Source: Verrucomicrobiota bacterium
Lineage (GTDB): Bacteria; Verrucomicrobiota; Verrucomicrobiia; Chthoniobacterales; Chthoniobacteraceae
Length of the DNA stretch: 64,000 nt
Assembly (NCBI GenBank): GCA_009885995.1
Contig: VFJQ01000052.1
Coordinates: forward strand, 1 to 64,000
Reading direction: 5' to 3'
Shown here piece by piece: positions 53,346 through 61,965 of this stretch (position 1 is its first letter; the number at the start of each line of letters is the position of its first letter). Made by a program: the position numbers and the translations under genes. The notes under the pieces were generated by a model, which made no database searches, had not been told where the DNA came from, and saw only the letters and a list, made by a program, of their open reading frames with translations.

Positions 53346-54343
53346 TTGGCGAGGATCGTGAAATCGCGGCTGGCGTTTCGCACCGCGGGCTGGTCGGTGA
53401 CGATGACGGTCGTGCCGGGCGCGATGGTGTCGTAGAGCTTGGTCGCGAACTCCGGATTGACGTGCAGGCGTGGCGCGAGGTCTTCGGCATCGACGCGGCG
53501 GCCGGCGTCGTCGCTCGTCACGCGCATCCACTTGCGCGCGGGGCGGCCCGGCGCCCAAAAGCTCGGCTTTTCGGTCACGCCGTCGAGCATGGTGAAGACG
53601 TGTCCGCCGAGAGCACCGCGTCCGCTGATCTCGATCGGCGCGCGGCCGATGGGATTGCCGTTGCGATAGACGTAGAGCGCCCGGTCGGCGGCGCTGATGA
53701 GGACGGTGATCGGTCCGTTCGGACTGCGCTCGGGGTTCCAATCGTAGTCGTTCTTCACAAGCGGGCGCAGCATTTCGGGCGTGAAGTCTTTCGGCGCGAG
53801 CATCACGCCAGGATTCGCCGCGAGGTGCGGTTGAGGCGTCTTGCCATCGCCGATCACGACCGTGCCGCCTTTCGCCGTCGCAGCGAAAAACGCCTGCGAG
53901 AAATCATACGGCATGCGGATGCAACCGTGGCTTGCGGGGTAGCCGGGCAGATTGCCGGAGTGCATGCAGATGCCGCTCCACGTCAACCGCTGCATGTTCG
54001 GCATCGGCGCGTTGTTGTATTTCTTCGAGTGATGCGTCTGCTTTTTCTCGAGGATCGTGAAGACGCCGCTCGGTGTGGCGTGCCCCGGCGTGCCGGTGCT
54101 CACGGTCGTGCGGCCGATGAGGATGCCGTTGCGATAAACGTGCATCGTCTGCTGCGGGATGCTCACGAGCGCGAGCACCGGCCCGCTCGGGGAAATCTGC
54201 GGCATCCACCAATACTCGCCGGGCTTGAGCGTGCCGGTCGGTTTACCGGTCGGCGTGCCTTGGGTGTGGGCGGATGGTTTGTCCATCGCCTGCACGGAAG
54301 CCAGCAGTGCGAGGGAGAGGGCGAGGATGCGGAGGTGGGTCAT
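53342..54343 (-). CDS. Exported L,D-transpeptidase (YkuD family) with duplicated domain
   Basis: A 333-aa protein with a signal peptide (HLRILALSLALLASVQA). The first YkuD domain carries the catalytic motif in GICMHSGNLPGYPASHGCIR, with Cys near residue 142. Such enzymes form 3-3 peptidoglycan cross-links or attach lipoproteins. A second half (about 220-330: VLISAADRALYVYRNGNPIG, FTMLDGVTEK) repeats the start of the fold (compare LVSIPQQTMHVYRNGILIGR) but lacks the SHGC motif, so it is probably inactive or regulatory. It is 21 bp downstream of the outer-membrane factor gene, the last intact gene of the efflux operon. Confidence 0.9.
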   Translation of the reverse strand: MTHLRILALSLALLASVQAMDKPSAHTQGTPTGKPTGTLKPGEYWWMPQISPSGPVLALVSIPQQTMHVYRNGILIGRTTVSTGTPGHATPSGVFTILEKKQTHHSKKYNNAPMPNMQRLTWSGICMHSGNLPGYPASHGCIRMPYDFSQAFFAATAKGGTVVIGDGKTPQPHLAANPGVMLAPKDFTPEMLRPLVKNDYDWNPERSPNGPITVLISAADRALYVYRNGNPIGRAPIEISGRGALGGHVFTMLDGVTEKPSFWAPGRPARKWMRVTSDDAGRRVDAEDLAPRLHVNPEFATKLYDTIAPGTTVIVTDQPAVRNASRDFTILAN

Positions 54344-54364
54344 GCGGCTTGCAGGTGTGCGTCG

Positions 54365-55855
54365 TTACTTCGCCGGCACGCCGGTGCCCTTGAAATCGCC
54401 GCCGAGGGCGAGGTGCAGGTTCACGCGTTCGCGCAGGCGGGAGGCGCGGATTTGGGTCTGCTGAATTTTCGCGGCGAGGTTTTCGCCGGCAAGGCGGAGG
54501 ATGGTGAACATGTCGGTCTGGCCCTGATCGAGTTGCAGCCGGCCGAGCTTCACGGAGTCGGCGCTGGCGGAGACCATTTCGCCGAGCGCGCCTTCGCGTT
54601 TGCGCAGGTAGGTGTCGTTGGCAAGCGCGTCCTCCACGTCCTCGAAGGCGCGCAGGGCGACGCCGACGTAGCTCGCGGCGGCGGCTCTCTGCTCGGCGCT
54701 GCGGATGTCCTGCCGCGCCTTGAGTTCGCCGCCGAAGAAGATCGGCTGAATGACGCCCGCGGCGAGACTCCAGTTCACGGCTTCGATCACGCCCACAGTG
54801 TCGAGTTGCGCGGTGCCCATGCCGCCGGTCGCGCTGAGTGAGAAGCGCGGCAGCCGCGCGGCGCGCGCTTCATTCGTGCGATGGAACGATGCGGCAAAGC
54901 GACGCTCGGCCGCGACGACGTCGGGCCGGCGCTCGAGGATCTGCGATGGCAGGCCGGCGGGCACGGCACCGGGCTGCTTCGGGAAGGAGCGGCGCACGCC
55001 GAGTTTGCCGGCGGGATAGTGGCTGGTGACGACTTCGATCGCGCGGATCGACTGCGCGCGCGCCTGCTGCGCGGCGAAGAGCGTATCGCGGGCGCCGGCG
55101 GTGCGACTCTTGATTTGGGCCAGTTCGAAATCGCTCGCGTGGCCTTGCTGTTTACGCTGATCGGTCAGCTTCAAATACTCCTCGTAAAGGCCGAGCGTCT
55201 CCTCGGCGTTGGCTTCCTGCTGCGAGGCTTCGACGACGGAGAAGTAGGCGCGCGCCACCGCGGCGGCGAGCGATTGGCGGGCGTATTCGTAGTCGGCTTC
55301 GAGCGAGGCGCTCTCGGCTTTCGCCGCCGCCTTGCCGGAGCGCACGCGGCCCCACAGATCCAGTTCCCACGAAGCGCCGATGCCGACGCCCATCACCCAG
55401 CGCTGCGAGGAGCTATCAAGGCTGCTCGTGTCGGAGGAGCCGCTGCTCAAGTCCACGCCGAGTCCGCCGAGGTCCGGCGGATCGATGCCGAAGCCTTTGT
55501 TGCCCCCGATCTCGCGTCCCGAGCGCTCGCCGAGGCCCTTCATCGCGATGCGCGGATACAACGAAGAAGCGGCGACTTTAACCGCATAACGCGATGCCTC
55601 GACGCGCGCCGCAGCGGCTTTTAGATCGGGATTCCTTTCGACGGCATCCGCGACGAGCGCGGTGAGTGCCGAGTCGCCGAAGCTACGGATCCAATTCGGC
55701 ACCACGTCGCCACTGCGATGCGGGCCGGCCCATTGGCGGGGGATTTTCGCCCGCGCCGAGTCGGGCATGATGTCGCCGCCCACGGGCGGATCTTTGATGG
55801 CGCAGCTGGCGAGCGCGAGGCACGCGACGGTGCCGAGAAGAGTGCGGGTGGTCAT
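54365..55855 (-). CDS. NodT/OprM-type outer-membrane efflux lipoprotein
   Basis: A 496-aa outer-membrane factor. It starts with a lipoprotein signal (LLGTVACLALASC, Cys near 18), then the RND outer-membrane-lipoprotein pattern: WIRSFGDSALTALVADAVER, NPDLKAAAARVEASRYAVKV, ASWELDLWGRVRSGKAAAKA and PSQILERRPDVVAAERRFAA, with FSLSATGGMGTAQL. It would form the outer-membrane channel for the adaptor encoded immediately upstream (12-bp gap). No RND pump gene is present, so the inner-membrane partner is likely the adaptor itself (EmrA/YibH-like) or an unlinked pump. Confidence 0.92.
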   Translation of the reverse strand: MTTRTLLGTVACLALASCAIKDPPVGGDIMPDSARAKIPRQWAGPHRSGDVVPNWIRSFGDSALTALVADAVERNPDLKAAAARVEASRYAVKVAASSLYPRIAMKGLGERSGREIGGNKGFGIDPPDLGGLGVDLSSGSSDTSSLDSSSQRWVMGVGIGASWELDLWGRVRSGKAAAKAESASLEADYEYARQSLAAAVARAYFSVVEASQQEANAEETLGLYEEYLKLTDQRKQQGHASDFELAQIKSRTAGARDTLFAAQQARAQSIRAIEVVTSHYPAGKLGVRRSFPKQPGAVPAGLPSQILERRPDVVAAERRFAASFHRTNEARAARLPRFSLSATGGMGTAQLDTVGVIEAVNWSLAAGVIQPIFFGGELKARQDIRSAEQRAAAASYVGVALRAFEDVEDALANDTYLRKREGALGEMVSASADSVKLGRLQLDQGQTDMFTILRLAGENLAAKIQQTQIRASRLRERVNLHLALGGDFKGTGVPAK

Positions 55856-55867
55856 GCGAGTCGGGGC

Positions 55868-57052
55868 TTAGTGGAGCTTGAAGACAAACCAGTCGATCTT
55901 CGTCGAGACGCGCACGAAGACTTTGCGGATGATGTGGATGATCTTCCCTTTCTCGGTGTAGATCGCCCCTGCGCCACGCGCGCCGGCGGCGAGGAAAATC
56001 TCGCGGTCCTTCGGTTCGACGAGCAGGCGAACGGCGATGCGCTGCTCGGGTGCCGAGATCGGCTGTGTGTTCGGCAGGTTGCCGCTGATCGGCATCTGGC
56101 CTTGCGCCGTGGCCCACAGGATGGAGTCCACCTTGCACTTGATGACGTGCCCGGGATGTGTCTTCACGAAGATTTCCGCCTCATTCCCCGCCTCGACGTA
56201 GCGCAGTTCGTTTTGGTGAAAGAAGGCGATGATCCACTGGTCGTCTTCCTCGATGAAGCTCATCACCGGCGCGAGCGGCAACTGCACCGCGCGCACGCCG
56301 GGGCGCAGCGCGAGGTTCGCCACGCGGCCATTGGCCGGGGCGAGATGCACACAGCCGTCGAGGTCGTATTTCGCATTGCCCAGGTCGGCCTCGGATTTCG
56401 CGATCTGCGCCTTGGCGGTGGCGACTTCGTCGATCTCGCCCGTCGCGGTGCGCGCGGCGAGCTTCTGCTTCACCTGCGATTCCGTGGCGTCGGCGGCGAC
56501 GATTTCGCTTTCGAGATTCGCCGCGTCGGACTGCGCCTGTTCGAGGTCCGAACGCTTCCCCGCGCCCGTGGCGGCGAGCTGCGTGAATTGCTCGACGCGC
56601 TTTTTCGCGAGGTCGAGCCGGGCACCGAGCGCCGCCTTTTTCGCTGCGGCATTCTTGAGCTGATCCTCCAGTCCGCGCTGCGCGGCCTCGGCTGTGATGA
56701 GCGCGACCTTCAGCTCCGCGAGCTTCGCGTCAGCCGCCTTCACGTTCAGCTCGAACGGCACCGGGTCGATCTTGAAAAGCACGTCGCCTTTCTTGATCGG
56801 CCGGTTCGGTTCGATGGGCACCTCCGTCACCTGCCCGCTCACGCGCGGCACGATCGGGATGACGTAGTTGATCGCGCGCACATCCGACGACGACGGCGTG
56901 AAGATGTTCAGCAGCAGAATGATCATCGTCAGCGCGATGATCGGGATGGTCACGACGATGACCTGGCTGACGATATTCCAGGGCAACCACTTGAACTTGA
57001 AGAAGATCAGCCAGACGAATGTCGCGTAAATGCCGAGCAGGATGATGTCCAT
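55868..57052 (-). CDS. YibH/EmrA-like membrane fusion protein
   Basis: A 394-aa inner-membrane-anchored adaptor. Two hydrophobic segments lie near the start (ILLGIYATFVWLIFFKF, IVVTIPIIALTMIILLLNIF). The HlyD core follows: IPIVPRVSGQVTEVPIEPNR, PIKKGDVLFKIDPVPFEL, a long coiled coil rich in Ala, Lys and Glu (about 115-225), DGCVHLAPANGRVANLALRP and a beta-barrel section (PGHVIKCKVDSILWATAQG). Pairing with a DUF3302 gene matches the yibH-yibI pair of enteric bacteria, whose substrates are not well defined. It begins directly after the DUF3302 stop. Confidence 0.9.
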   Translation of the reverse strand: MDIILLGIYATFVWLIFFKFKWLPWNIVSQVIVVTIPIIALTMIILLLNIFTPSSSDVRAINYVIPIVPRVSGQVTEVPIEPNRPIKKGDVLFKIDPVPFELNVKAADAKLAELKVALITAEAAQRGLEDQLKNAAAKKAALGARLDLAKKRVEQFTQLAATGAGKRSDLEQAQSDAANLESEIVAADATESQVKQKLAARTATGEIDEVATAKAQIAKSEADLGNAKYDLDGCVHLAPANGRVANLALRPGVRAVQLPLAPVMSFIEEDDQWIIAFFHQNELRYVEAGNEAEIFVKTHPGHVIKCKVDSILWATAQGQMPISGNLPNTQPISAPEQRIAVRLLVEPKDREIFLAAGARGAGAIYTEKGKIIHIIRKVFVRVSTKIDWFVFKLH

Positions 57053-57526
57053 TTACGCCTTCCCTTCCTTGGCTTGCGCTTCGAGTTCCGCGACGCGGGC
57101 GCGGAGTTTTTCGACTTCGCTGGCCTCCTTCTCCGCAGCCTCGTGCGCGAGCGATTCATCCACATCCGTGCCGTAAGCCATCTTGTGCAGCACCGGCTTG
57201 GTGTAGGCCCACAGCCAGGCGATGGGCCAGAGCAGTCCGCCGAAGAAAAGCGAGAGCAGGCACAGGCACTGGATCGCACCCGTCTGCGGGTGCTTTCTCT
57301 TATGCGCGATCTTTTCCGGCAGGATGTGGACGAGCCAGAAGACGGTGATGCCGACGATGGGCACGAGGACGATCACGATCCAGGAGAGGACGTTGGCCAT
57401 CGTGTCGAGCGCCTCGCCGTGGAGGAAGGAGGCGTGCGCGTGAGTCGGCGCGGCGAGCAGCAGCGCGAGCAAGACCGGTGCGGCCGCGCGGGCGGATCGT
57501 CGGATGGGTGGTCGGAGTAGGTTCAT
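57053..57526 (-). CDS. DUF3302 (YibI-like) inner-membrane protein
   Basis: A 157-aa membrane protein: signal-like N-terminus (APVLLALLLAAPTHAHASFL), two membrane segments (WIVIVLVPIVGITVFWLVHI and LCLLSLFFGGLLWPIAWLWA) separated by LPEKIAHKRKHPQTGAIQ, and a C-terminal coiled coil (ESLAHEAAEKEASEVEKLRA). The LPEKIAHKRxHPQ segment is typical of DUF3302. Members are adjacent to YibH-like adaptors, as here. Its ATG overlaps the DUF1269 stop (ATGA). The function is unknown but is presumably tied to the adaptor. Confidence 0.85.
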   Translation of the reverse strand: MNLLRPPIRRSARAAAPVLLALLLAAPTHAHASFLHGEALDTMANVLSWIVIVLVPIVGITVFWLVHILPEKIAHKRKHPQTGAIQCLCLLSLFFGGLLWPIAWLWAYTKPVLHKMAYGTDVDESLAHEAAEKEASEVEKLRARVAELEAQAKEGKA

Positions 57527-58104
57527 GGTTTGGATTCGGTGGTTGTCGTAGCGGCGGAATGAAGACTGGATACCTCGCCTTCCAGAAGATTGCGGAGCAA
57601 GACCTCGTTCTCGGCGGGCATCGTGCACTGGAGAATCTTGCAGCGTCCAGCAAAGGGTTTGAGCCATTCGAGCACTTGCTCCGGCTTGCTGTTCCTCACG
57701 ACCACAAACAGTGCGGAACTGCCGGGCGTCAGCGTTTCAGCGAGGCTTTTCATAAACGCGTCGTCGATCCCGGCATCGCGGAAAGTCGCCGCCGCTGCGC
57801 CCACGGCTGCGCCGGCGATGGAACCGAAGAGCGGGTTGAGCAGGAGCATGCCGAGGAGCATCCCGCTGAAGCTGCCGAGCGCGCTGCCGACGGCGACGAG
57901 CGGCAGCGACTGGTGCAGGTGAACCTTGCCCTTTGCATTGCGCGTGGCGACGACCGCGTCACCGACTTCGATCACGCCCTCCTCCTCCATTTGGCAAAGT
58001 AACTCGCGGAGTGAGAAGGCGGAGAGTTCGTCGGCAAAGGCCAGCACGAAAAGACGGCCGGGCTCCTGCGGCTTCGCGGGCGTGAGAGAGTAGGGAGTGG
58101 GCAT
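57523..58104 (-). CDS. DUF1269-family membrane-associated protein
   Basis: A 193-aa protein: a ferredoxin-like first part (RLFVLAFADELSAFSLRELL, EVGDAVVATRNAKGKVHLHQ), then a Gly/Ala-rich hydrophobic hairpin (ALGSFSGMLLGMLLLNPLFG, SIAGAAVGAAAATFRDAGID), then DAFMKSLAETLTPGSSALFV. These are the DUF1269 pattern. The family's role is unknown, with some links to stress and membrane permeability. It starts 20 bp after the single-domain response regulator and overlaps the DUF3302 start. It thus ties the signalling genes to the efflux operon. Confidence 0.85.
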   Translation of the reverse strand: MPTPYSLTPAKPQEPGRLFVLAFADELSAFSLRELLCQMEEEGVIEVGDAVVATRNAKGKVHLHQSLPLVAVGSALGSFSGMLLGMLLLNPLFGSIAGAAVGAAAATFRDAGIDDAFMKSLAETLTPGSSALFVVVRNSKPEQVLEWLKPFAGRCKILQCTMPAENEVLLRNLLEGEVSSLHSAATTTTESKP

Positions 58105-58124
58105 CGGGGTAGGCGCGGGTCTTG

Positions 58125-58508
58125 TCACGCTGCGCGCTGGCCGCTGATCGCCCACACGATCGCGTCGAGCAGCGCCTGGTCGTCCACGGGCTTTCGGAAA
58201 TAACCCGCCGCGCCGAACCGCTGCGCGAGGTCGCGCGTCTCCGGCGTATCGTGCGCGGTCACGAAAATCACCGGCACACGGTGTCCGGCGCGTCCGAGCA
58301 GCACCGGCAACTCGAGCCCGCTCTTGCCGGGAAATTGCACGTCGGAAACCACGCACGCATTTTCATCGGAGAAATCGGAACGCATGAACTCCTCCACCGA
58401 CGCGAACGTCCGCGGCTGCATCTTCGCCGAGCGCACGAGGCGCGCGTAGGCGGTGCAGACCGACGGTTCGTCGTCCACGATATAGACTTGGATCGAAGGG
58501 TTCGGCAT
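58125..58508 (-). CDS. Single-domain response regulator (FixJ-type receiver only)
   Basis: A 127-aa receiver with no output domain: QVYIVDDEPSVCTAYARLVR, the phospho-acceptor Asp in ACVVSDVQFPGKSGLELP (near 56), T in VIFVTAHDTPETRDLA and K in YFRKPVDDQALLDAI. Receivers of this type can bind target proteins directly or act as phosphate relays. It lies 54 bp after the FixL-like kinase gene and 20 bp before DUF1269, all leftward. A palindrome nearly identical to the one before the FixJ-type regulator lies 41 bp upstream of its ATG. Confidence 0.93.
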   Translation of the reverse strand: MPNPSIQVYIVDDEPSVCTAYARLVRSAKMQPRTFASVEEFMRSDFSDENACVVSDVQFPGKSGLELPVLLGRAGHRVPVIFVTAHDTPETRDLAQRFGAAGYFRKPVDDQALLDAIVWAISGQRAA

Positions 58509-58548
58509 CGAGTGGCGATATCTTTCCGTAACATCGCGCCTCTCGACT

Positions 58549-58565
58549 ATCGGACCTTGGTCCTA
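58549..58565. promoter_or_regulatory. Palindrome ATCGGACCTTGGTCCTA upstream of the response regulator/efflux run
   Basis: Perfect GGACC-TT-GGTCC core. All 17 bp but one match the site at 61966-61982. It lies 41 bp upstream of the receiver gene and overlaps the stop codon of the histidine kinase. This is the expected position of an activator or repressor site for the response-regulator/efflux run. Confidence 0.7.
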
Positions 58566-60269
58566 CTTCGCGGGCAGCGTGAAGCTGAACGTCGCGCCGC
58601 CGTCGTCGTGGTTGCGCGCTTCGATGCGGCCAGCGTGACTCTCCATGATTCGCCGGCAGATTGAGAGGCCCATGCCGAGGCCGTTCGGTTTGGTGGAAAA
58701 GAAGGGAGCGAAGACCGACGGCAGCCGCTCCGGCGGGATGCCGTGCCCGCGATCCCGGACGGCGAGCACGACGCCATCCCGCTCGGCGCGTGTTTCAATT
58801 TCGATGATCCGCAGTTCGGGCGGCGTGGCCTCCATCGCATGCACGGCGTTGACGAGGAGATTCACCAGCACCTGCTGCAACTCGATGCGCGCCGCCTGCA
58901 CCGACGGCAGTTCCGGTGCGAGCGTGGCCCGCACTTCGATCTTCGCTTCGATCGCCTCGCTGCGCATCAACTCAACGACTTCGCGCACGAGTTCGTTGAG
59001 GTCGCAGGACTCGTGGACGGCGGGGCGTTTGCTCACCATCGCGCGCAGGTTGTGGATGACGCCGCCGGCGCGTTTGTCGTCGCGCACGATGTCGTCGAGG
59101 ATCGCGCGGAGTTCGTCCGGCTCGATCCCGCCATCCGCGATGAAGCGGCGCGCCGCCTGCGCGTTGCTGAGGATGGCGGCGAGCGGCTGGTTCAGCTCGT
59201 GCGCGAGCGTCGAGGCCAGTTCGCCAAGGCTCGCGACGCGCATGGCGTGGGCGAGTTCGTTGCGTAGTTCCTCCTCGCGCATCTCCGCCCGCTGCCGCCC
59301 GACCACGTTGCCGATGATCTGTGCGATCAACTTCAGCTCGGTGATTTCATCCAGCCGCCACCGCCGCTCCGCGCCGAGCGTGGCAAAGGCCAGCGCGCCG
59401 AAGACCTGCCCGTTGGCGATCAGCGGGAAGGTCACGTTCGACTTCGGGCCGTGCAGGCGAAACATCTCCGCATCGCGCGCGGCCTCCCGCGGTAGGTCGT
59501 CCACGCTGGAGAAGCACATGATTTCCCCGCGCACCATCGTCGCCTCCGCCCACGGGAGTTTGTCCTCGGTGGAAAGGCGCGGCGGCAACGGCGGCCAGCC
59601 GGGCCGTTGCCAGCAGTGCGTGCAGACCATGCCCGGCCCGTGCTCCGTGAGCTGCCAGAGCGTGCTGCGATCCAGCCCGAGCGTCTCGACGATGAGCCGC
59701 TGAGTCTCCTCGATAGCCGCATCGACGTGCTCGGATGTCAGCGCGACGAAGCGCGTGGAAAGCTCGGCGAGCAACCGCTGCAGGCGCAGTTTTTCCGCCA
59801 GCTCGGCCTCGACCCGCTTCTGCTCCGTGATGTCGGCGCGGATGGCCACGAACTGCCGCGGCTTCCCGTCCCTATCGAGAAACGGCATGATGGTCGTCGC
59901 CACCCAATAGAACGTGCCGTCCTTCGCGCGGTTCTTGATCTCGCCGTGCCAGACCGTGCCGCATGCGATGGTGAGCCAGAGCTCGCGGAAGAACTCCTTC
60001 GGATGATGCCCGGAATTGATGATGCGGTGATCCTGCCCGAGCAGTTCCTCGCGCTCGTATTTCGAGACCGCGCAGAACTTTTCGTTCACGAAGGTGATGC
60101 GCCCCTGCGGATCGGTGATCGCGACGATGGCGTGCTCGTCGAGAGCGGCCTTCAAGTTTGCGGCCTCCCTCATCCACGCCTGCAACTCATCGTCGGTCTC
60201 CAGCGGATGGGTGCTCGGCGTATTCGGGTTCATCGGAAACGTCCCGGCTCCTCTACCGCGCTTGTCCAT
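58563..60269 (-). CDS. PAS-GAF histidine kinase (FixL-like)
   Basis: A 568-aa soluble kinase with a PAS/PAC module (about 35-155: AIVAITDPQGRITFVNEKFC, HRIINSGHHPKEFFRELW, FVAIRADITEQKRVE), a GAF domain (about 175-330) and a FixL-type kinase core: H-box LGELASTLAHELNQPLAAIL (His near 354), NLLVNAVHAME, VRDRGHGIPPE and LGMGLSICRRIMESHAGRI. The PAS resembles energy or redox sensors, but a heme-binding histidine cannot be assigned. It has no receiver, so it should phosphorylate the FixJ-type regulator at 61.3-61.9 kb or the single receiver. A later in-frame methionine (codon 13) is an alternative start. Confidence 0.93.
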   Translation of the reverse strand: MDKRGRGAGTFPMNPNTPSTHPLETDDELQAWMREAANLKAALDEHAIVAITDPQGRITFVNEKFCAVSKYEREELLGQDHRIINSGHHPKEFFRELWLTIACGTVWHGEIKNRAKDGTFYWVATTIMPFLDRDGKPRQFVAIRADITEQKRVEAELAEKLRLQRLLAELSTRFVALTSEHVDAAIEETQRLIVETLGLDRSTLWQLTEHGPGMVCTHCWQRPGWPPLPPRLSTEDKLPWAEATMVRGEIMCFSSVDDLPREAARDAEMFRLHGPKSNVTFPLIANGQVFGALAFATLGAERRWRLDEITELKLIAQIIGNVVGRQRAEMREEELRNELAHAMRVASLGELASTLAHELNQPLAAILSNAQAARRFIADGGIEPDELRAILDDIVRDDKRAGGVIHNLRAMVSKRPAVHESCDLNELVREVVELMRSEAIEAKIEVRATLAPELPSVQAARIELQQVLVNLLVNAVHAMEATPPELRIIEIETRAERDGVVLAVRDRGHGIPPERLPSVFAPFFSTKPNGLGMGLSICRRIMESHAGRIEARNHDDGGATFSFTLPAK

Positions 60270-60286
60270 GTGCAGCCAGAGCCAAA

Positions 60287-61204
60287 CTACCGCGCCGTCT
60301 TCGCCGCGAGCGCGGCCTCGGTGGCGTGGAGCGTGGAGAGTTCGTTGAGGAACGTGTTGTAGCGCTCGAAGAGCGTCGTGAAGTCGCGGCGCAGGTCGGC
60401 GATCGCCGTCTGCATCGCCTTGTCCATGTCCAGCGCTTCCTTCAGCGCGACGGTGTGCGTCGCGGTCCCGGAGGGCTTGAGCGTTTCGATCCGCTGCTGG
60501 CGGCGCTCCGCGATAAGCACGTCGGTCTTCGCGAGTTCGTCGGCGAGTGTCTTGCGCTGGAGTGGGTCGGTCGCTGCGGCGAGTTTCAACTTCAGCGAGC
60601 GGCTCTGCTGGTCGAGGCGGGTGATGCTGGCGTCGAGTTGCTTCACGATCGCGTCACGCTGCGTGTTGTTCTTCGAGGTCATCCGGCGGTTTTGCTCGAA
60701 CTCCTCGTTGCGCTCGTAGTCGGTGCCATACCAGCCGCCGGTGGTCTTGTAGCGCTCGTGGTCTTCGTGCGCGGGCATGGACTTGTTCAGCGCCATGATC
60801 TGCTGCGTCCGCTTTTCGATCCGCGCGTCGAAGGCGGCGATCATCTTGCGCTTCTCCTCGTCGGTGAGCCGTAGCCGAGGGTTGCGCAGCTCTTCCTTCA
60901 AGGCCGCGCGCTTTTGGTCGTAGTAGCCGATCGTCTTCATCAGCCGCTTGCCGGTGTCCTCCTTCATCCGCGCGACCTTCGTGCGCGAGTCCTTCGAGTC
61001 GCTGATCGACTTGAGCGTGTCGATGATCGTGTCGAGCCGCGACTCGATGCGCGCGTCCGTCAGCTTCACCTCGTCGCGCAGCAGATCCACGCGCTGCTCG
61101 CGGATGGCGATCAACGAGTTGAGTTGCTCGGCGGTCGGCGCGGGCGTCTGCGCGAGAACGGGTGATGCGAGCGCGAGGAGGGCGAATACGGCGGGAGATT
61201 TCAT
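60287..61204 (-). CDS. Exported coiled-coil protein, unknown function
   Basis: A 305-aa protein with a signal peptide (AVFALLALASPVLAQTPAP). The remainder is almost entirely charged alpha helix with long coiled-coil stretches: LNSLIAIREQRVDLLRDEVK, IESRLDTIIDTLKSISDSKD, ALKEELRNPRLRLTDEEKRK and SITRLDQQSRSLKLKLAAA. The conserved-looking YKTTGGWYGTDYERNEEFEQ sits in the middle. I know of no domain. ATG at 61204 is chosen over TTG at 61219 because it opens the signal peptide. It lies between the FixJ-type and FixL-type genes, all leftward, so a periplasmic role in the same response is possible. Confidence 0.72.
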   Translation of the reverse strand: MKSPAVFALLALASPVLAQTPAPTAEQLNSLIAIREQRVDLLRDEVKLTDARIESRLDTIIDTLKSISDSKDSRTKVARMKEDTGKRLMKTIGYYDQKRAALKEELRNPRLRLTDEEKRKMIAAFDARIEKRTQQIMALNKSMPAHEDHERYKTTGGWYGTDYERNEEFEQNRRMTSKNNTQRDAIVKQLDASITRLDQQSRSLKLKLAAATDPLQRKTLADELAKTDVLIAERRQQRIETLKPSGTATHTVALKEALDMDKAMQTAIADLRRDFTTLFERYNTFLNELSTLHATEAALAAKTAR

Positions 61205-61261
61205 AAAGGAGCGGCGCAACGTAGCGAGCGGGCGAGCCGGCGTGGAAATCGAACTTTTGTT

Positions 61262-61921
61262 CTATGTGGCAGCCGCCACGGGCGCGACGCCCGCGGCTTG
61301 CGCCACGCGCACGAGTTCCGCCACGGATGTGACACTCATCTTCTCCATCACCCGGCCGCGATGAATCTTGATCGTCTTCTCCGCCGCGCCGAGTTCGTCG
61401 GCGATCTGCTTGTTGAGCAGGCCGGCGATGACGCGCTGCATGACCTCGAATTCGCGCGGCGTCAGAGTGTCGAGCCGCGCCCGCGCCGCCGCACGTTCCG
61501 CAGCGGTCTTGCGCGCCTCGACGGAACGCGCGAGCGCGCGGCCGACGGCGGCGAGCAGCTCTTCGTCATCGACCGGCTTGGTGAGGAAATCGACCGCGCC
61601 CGCTTTCATCGCCTCGGCGCACGTGGACACGTCGGCACGGCCGCTCAGGAAAACGATCTGCGCCTCACGCTCGGCGAGTGCCTGCTGGAGTTCGAGGCCG
61701 TCGAGACCGGGCATTCGCAGGTCGAGCACGAGGCAGGACGGGCCGTCGTGCGCCGTGCGCTCGAGGAGCGCCTTGCCCGAGGCAAACGTCTCCGCCGCGA
61801 TCCGCGCGGAGCGAAACAACCGTGATAAGCTGCGCCGGATCGATTCGTCGTCGTCTACGATGCACACGAGTGCATTCGGCGGCGGTTTCGGCAGTGATGG
61901 GCGTGAAGATTTCGACGGCAC
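61262..61921 (-). CDS. FixJ-type response regulator with LuxR-family DNA-binding domain
   Basis: A 219-aa regulator. The receiver (about 18-135) has VCIVDDDESIRRSLSRLFRS, the phospho-acceptor in SCLVLDLRMPGLDGLELQ, and KPVDDEELLAAVGRAL. The LuxR/GerE helix-turn-helix follows: LTPREFEVMQRVIAGLLNKQ, IADELGAAEKTIKIHRGRVM. Start GTG at 61921; an Arg/Lys/Pro-rich leader precedes the receiver. It is the only DNA-binding output of the local two-component genes and is the prime candidate to bind the GGACC/GGTCC palindromes 45 bp before its own start and 41 bp before the single receiver gene. Confidence 0.94.
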   Translation of the reverse strand: MPSKSSRPSLPKPPPNALVCIVDDDESIRRSLSRLFRSARIAAETFASGKALLERTAHDGPSCLVLDLRMPGLDGLELQQALAEREAQIVFLSGRADVSTCAEAMKAGAVDFLTKPVDDEELLAAVGRALARSVEARKTAAERAAARARLDTLTPREFEVMQRVIAGLLNKQIADELGAAEKTIKIHRGRVMEKMSVTSVAELVRVAQAAGVAPVAAAT

Positions 61922-61965
61922 GGCCCCGAGCGTGGCCCGTGCGGCGGCAGGCGGTCAAGCGGAGC

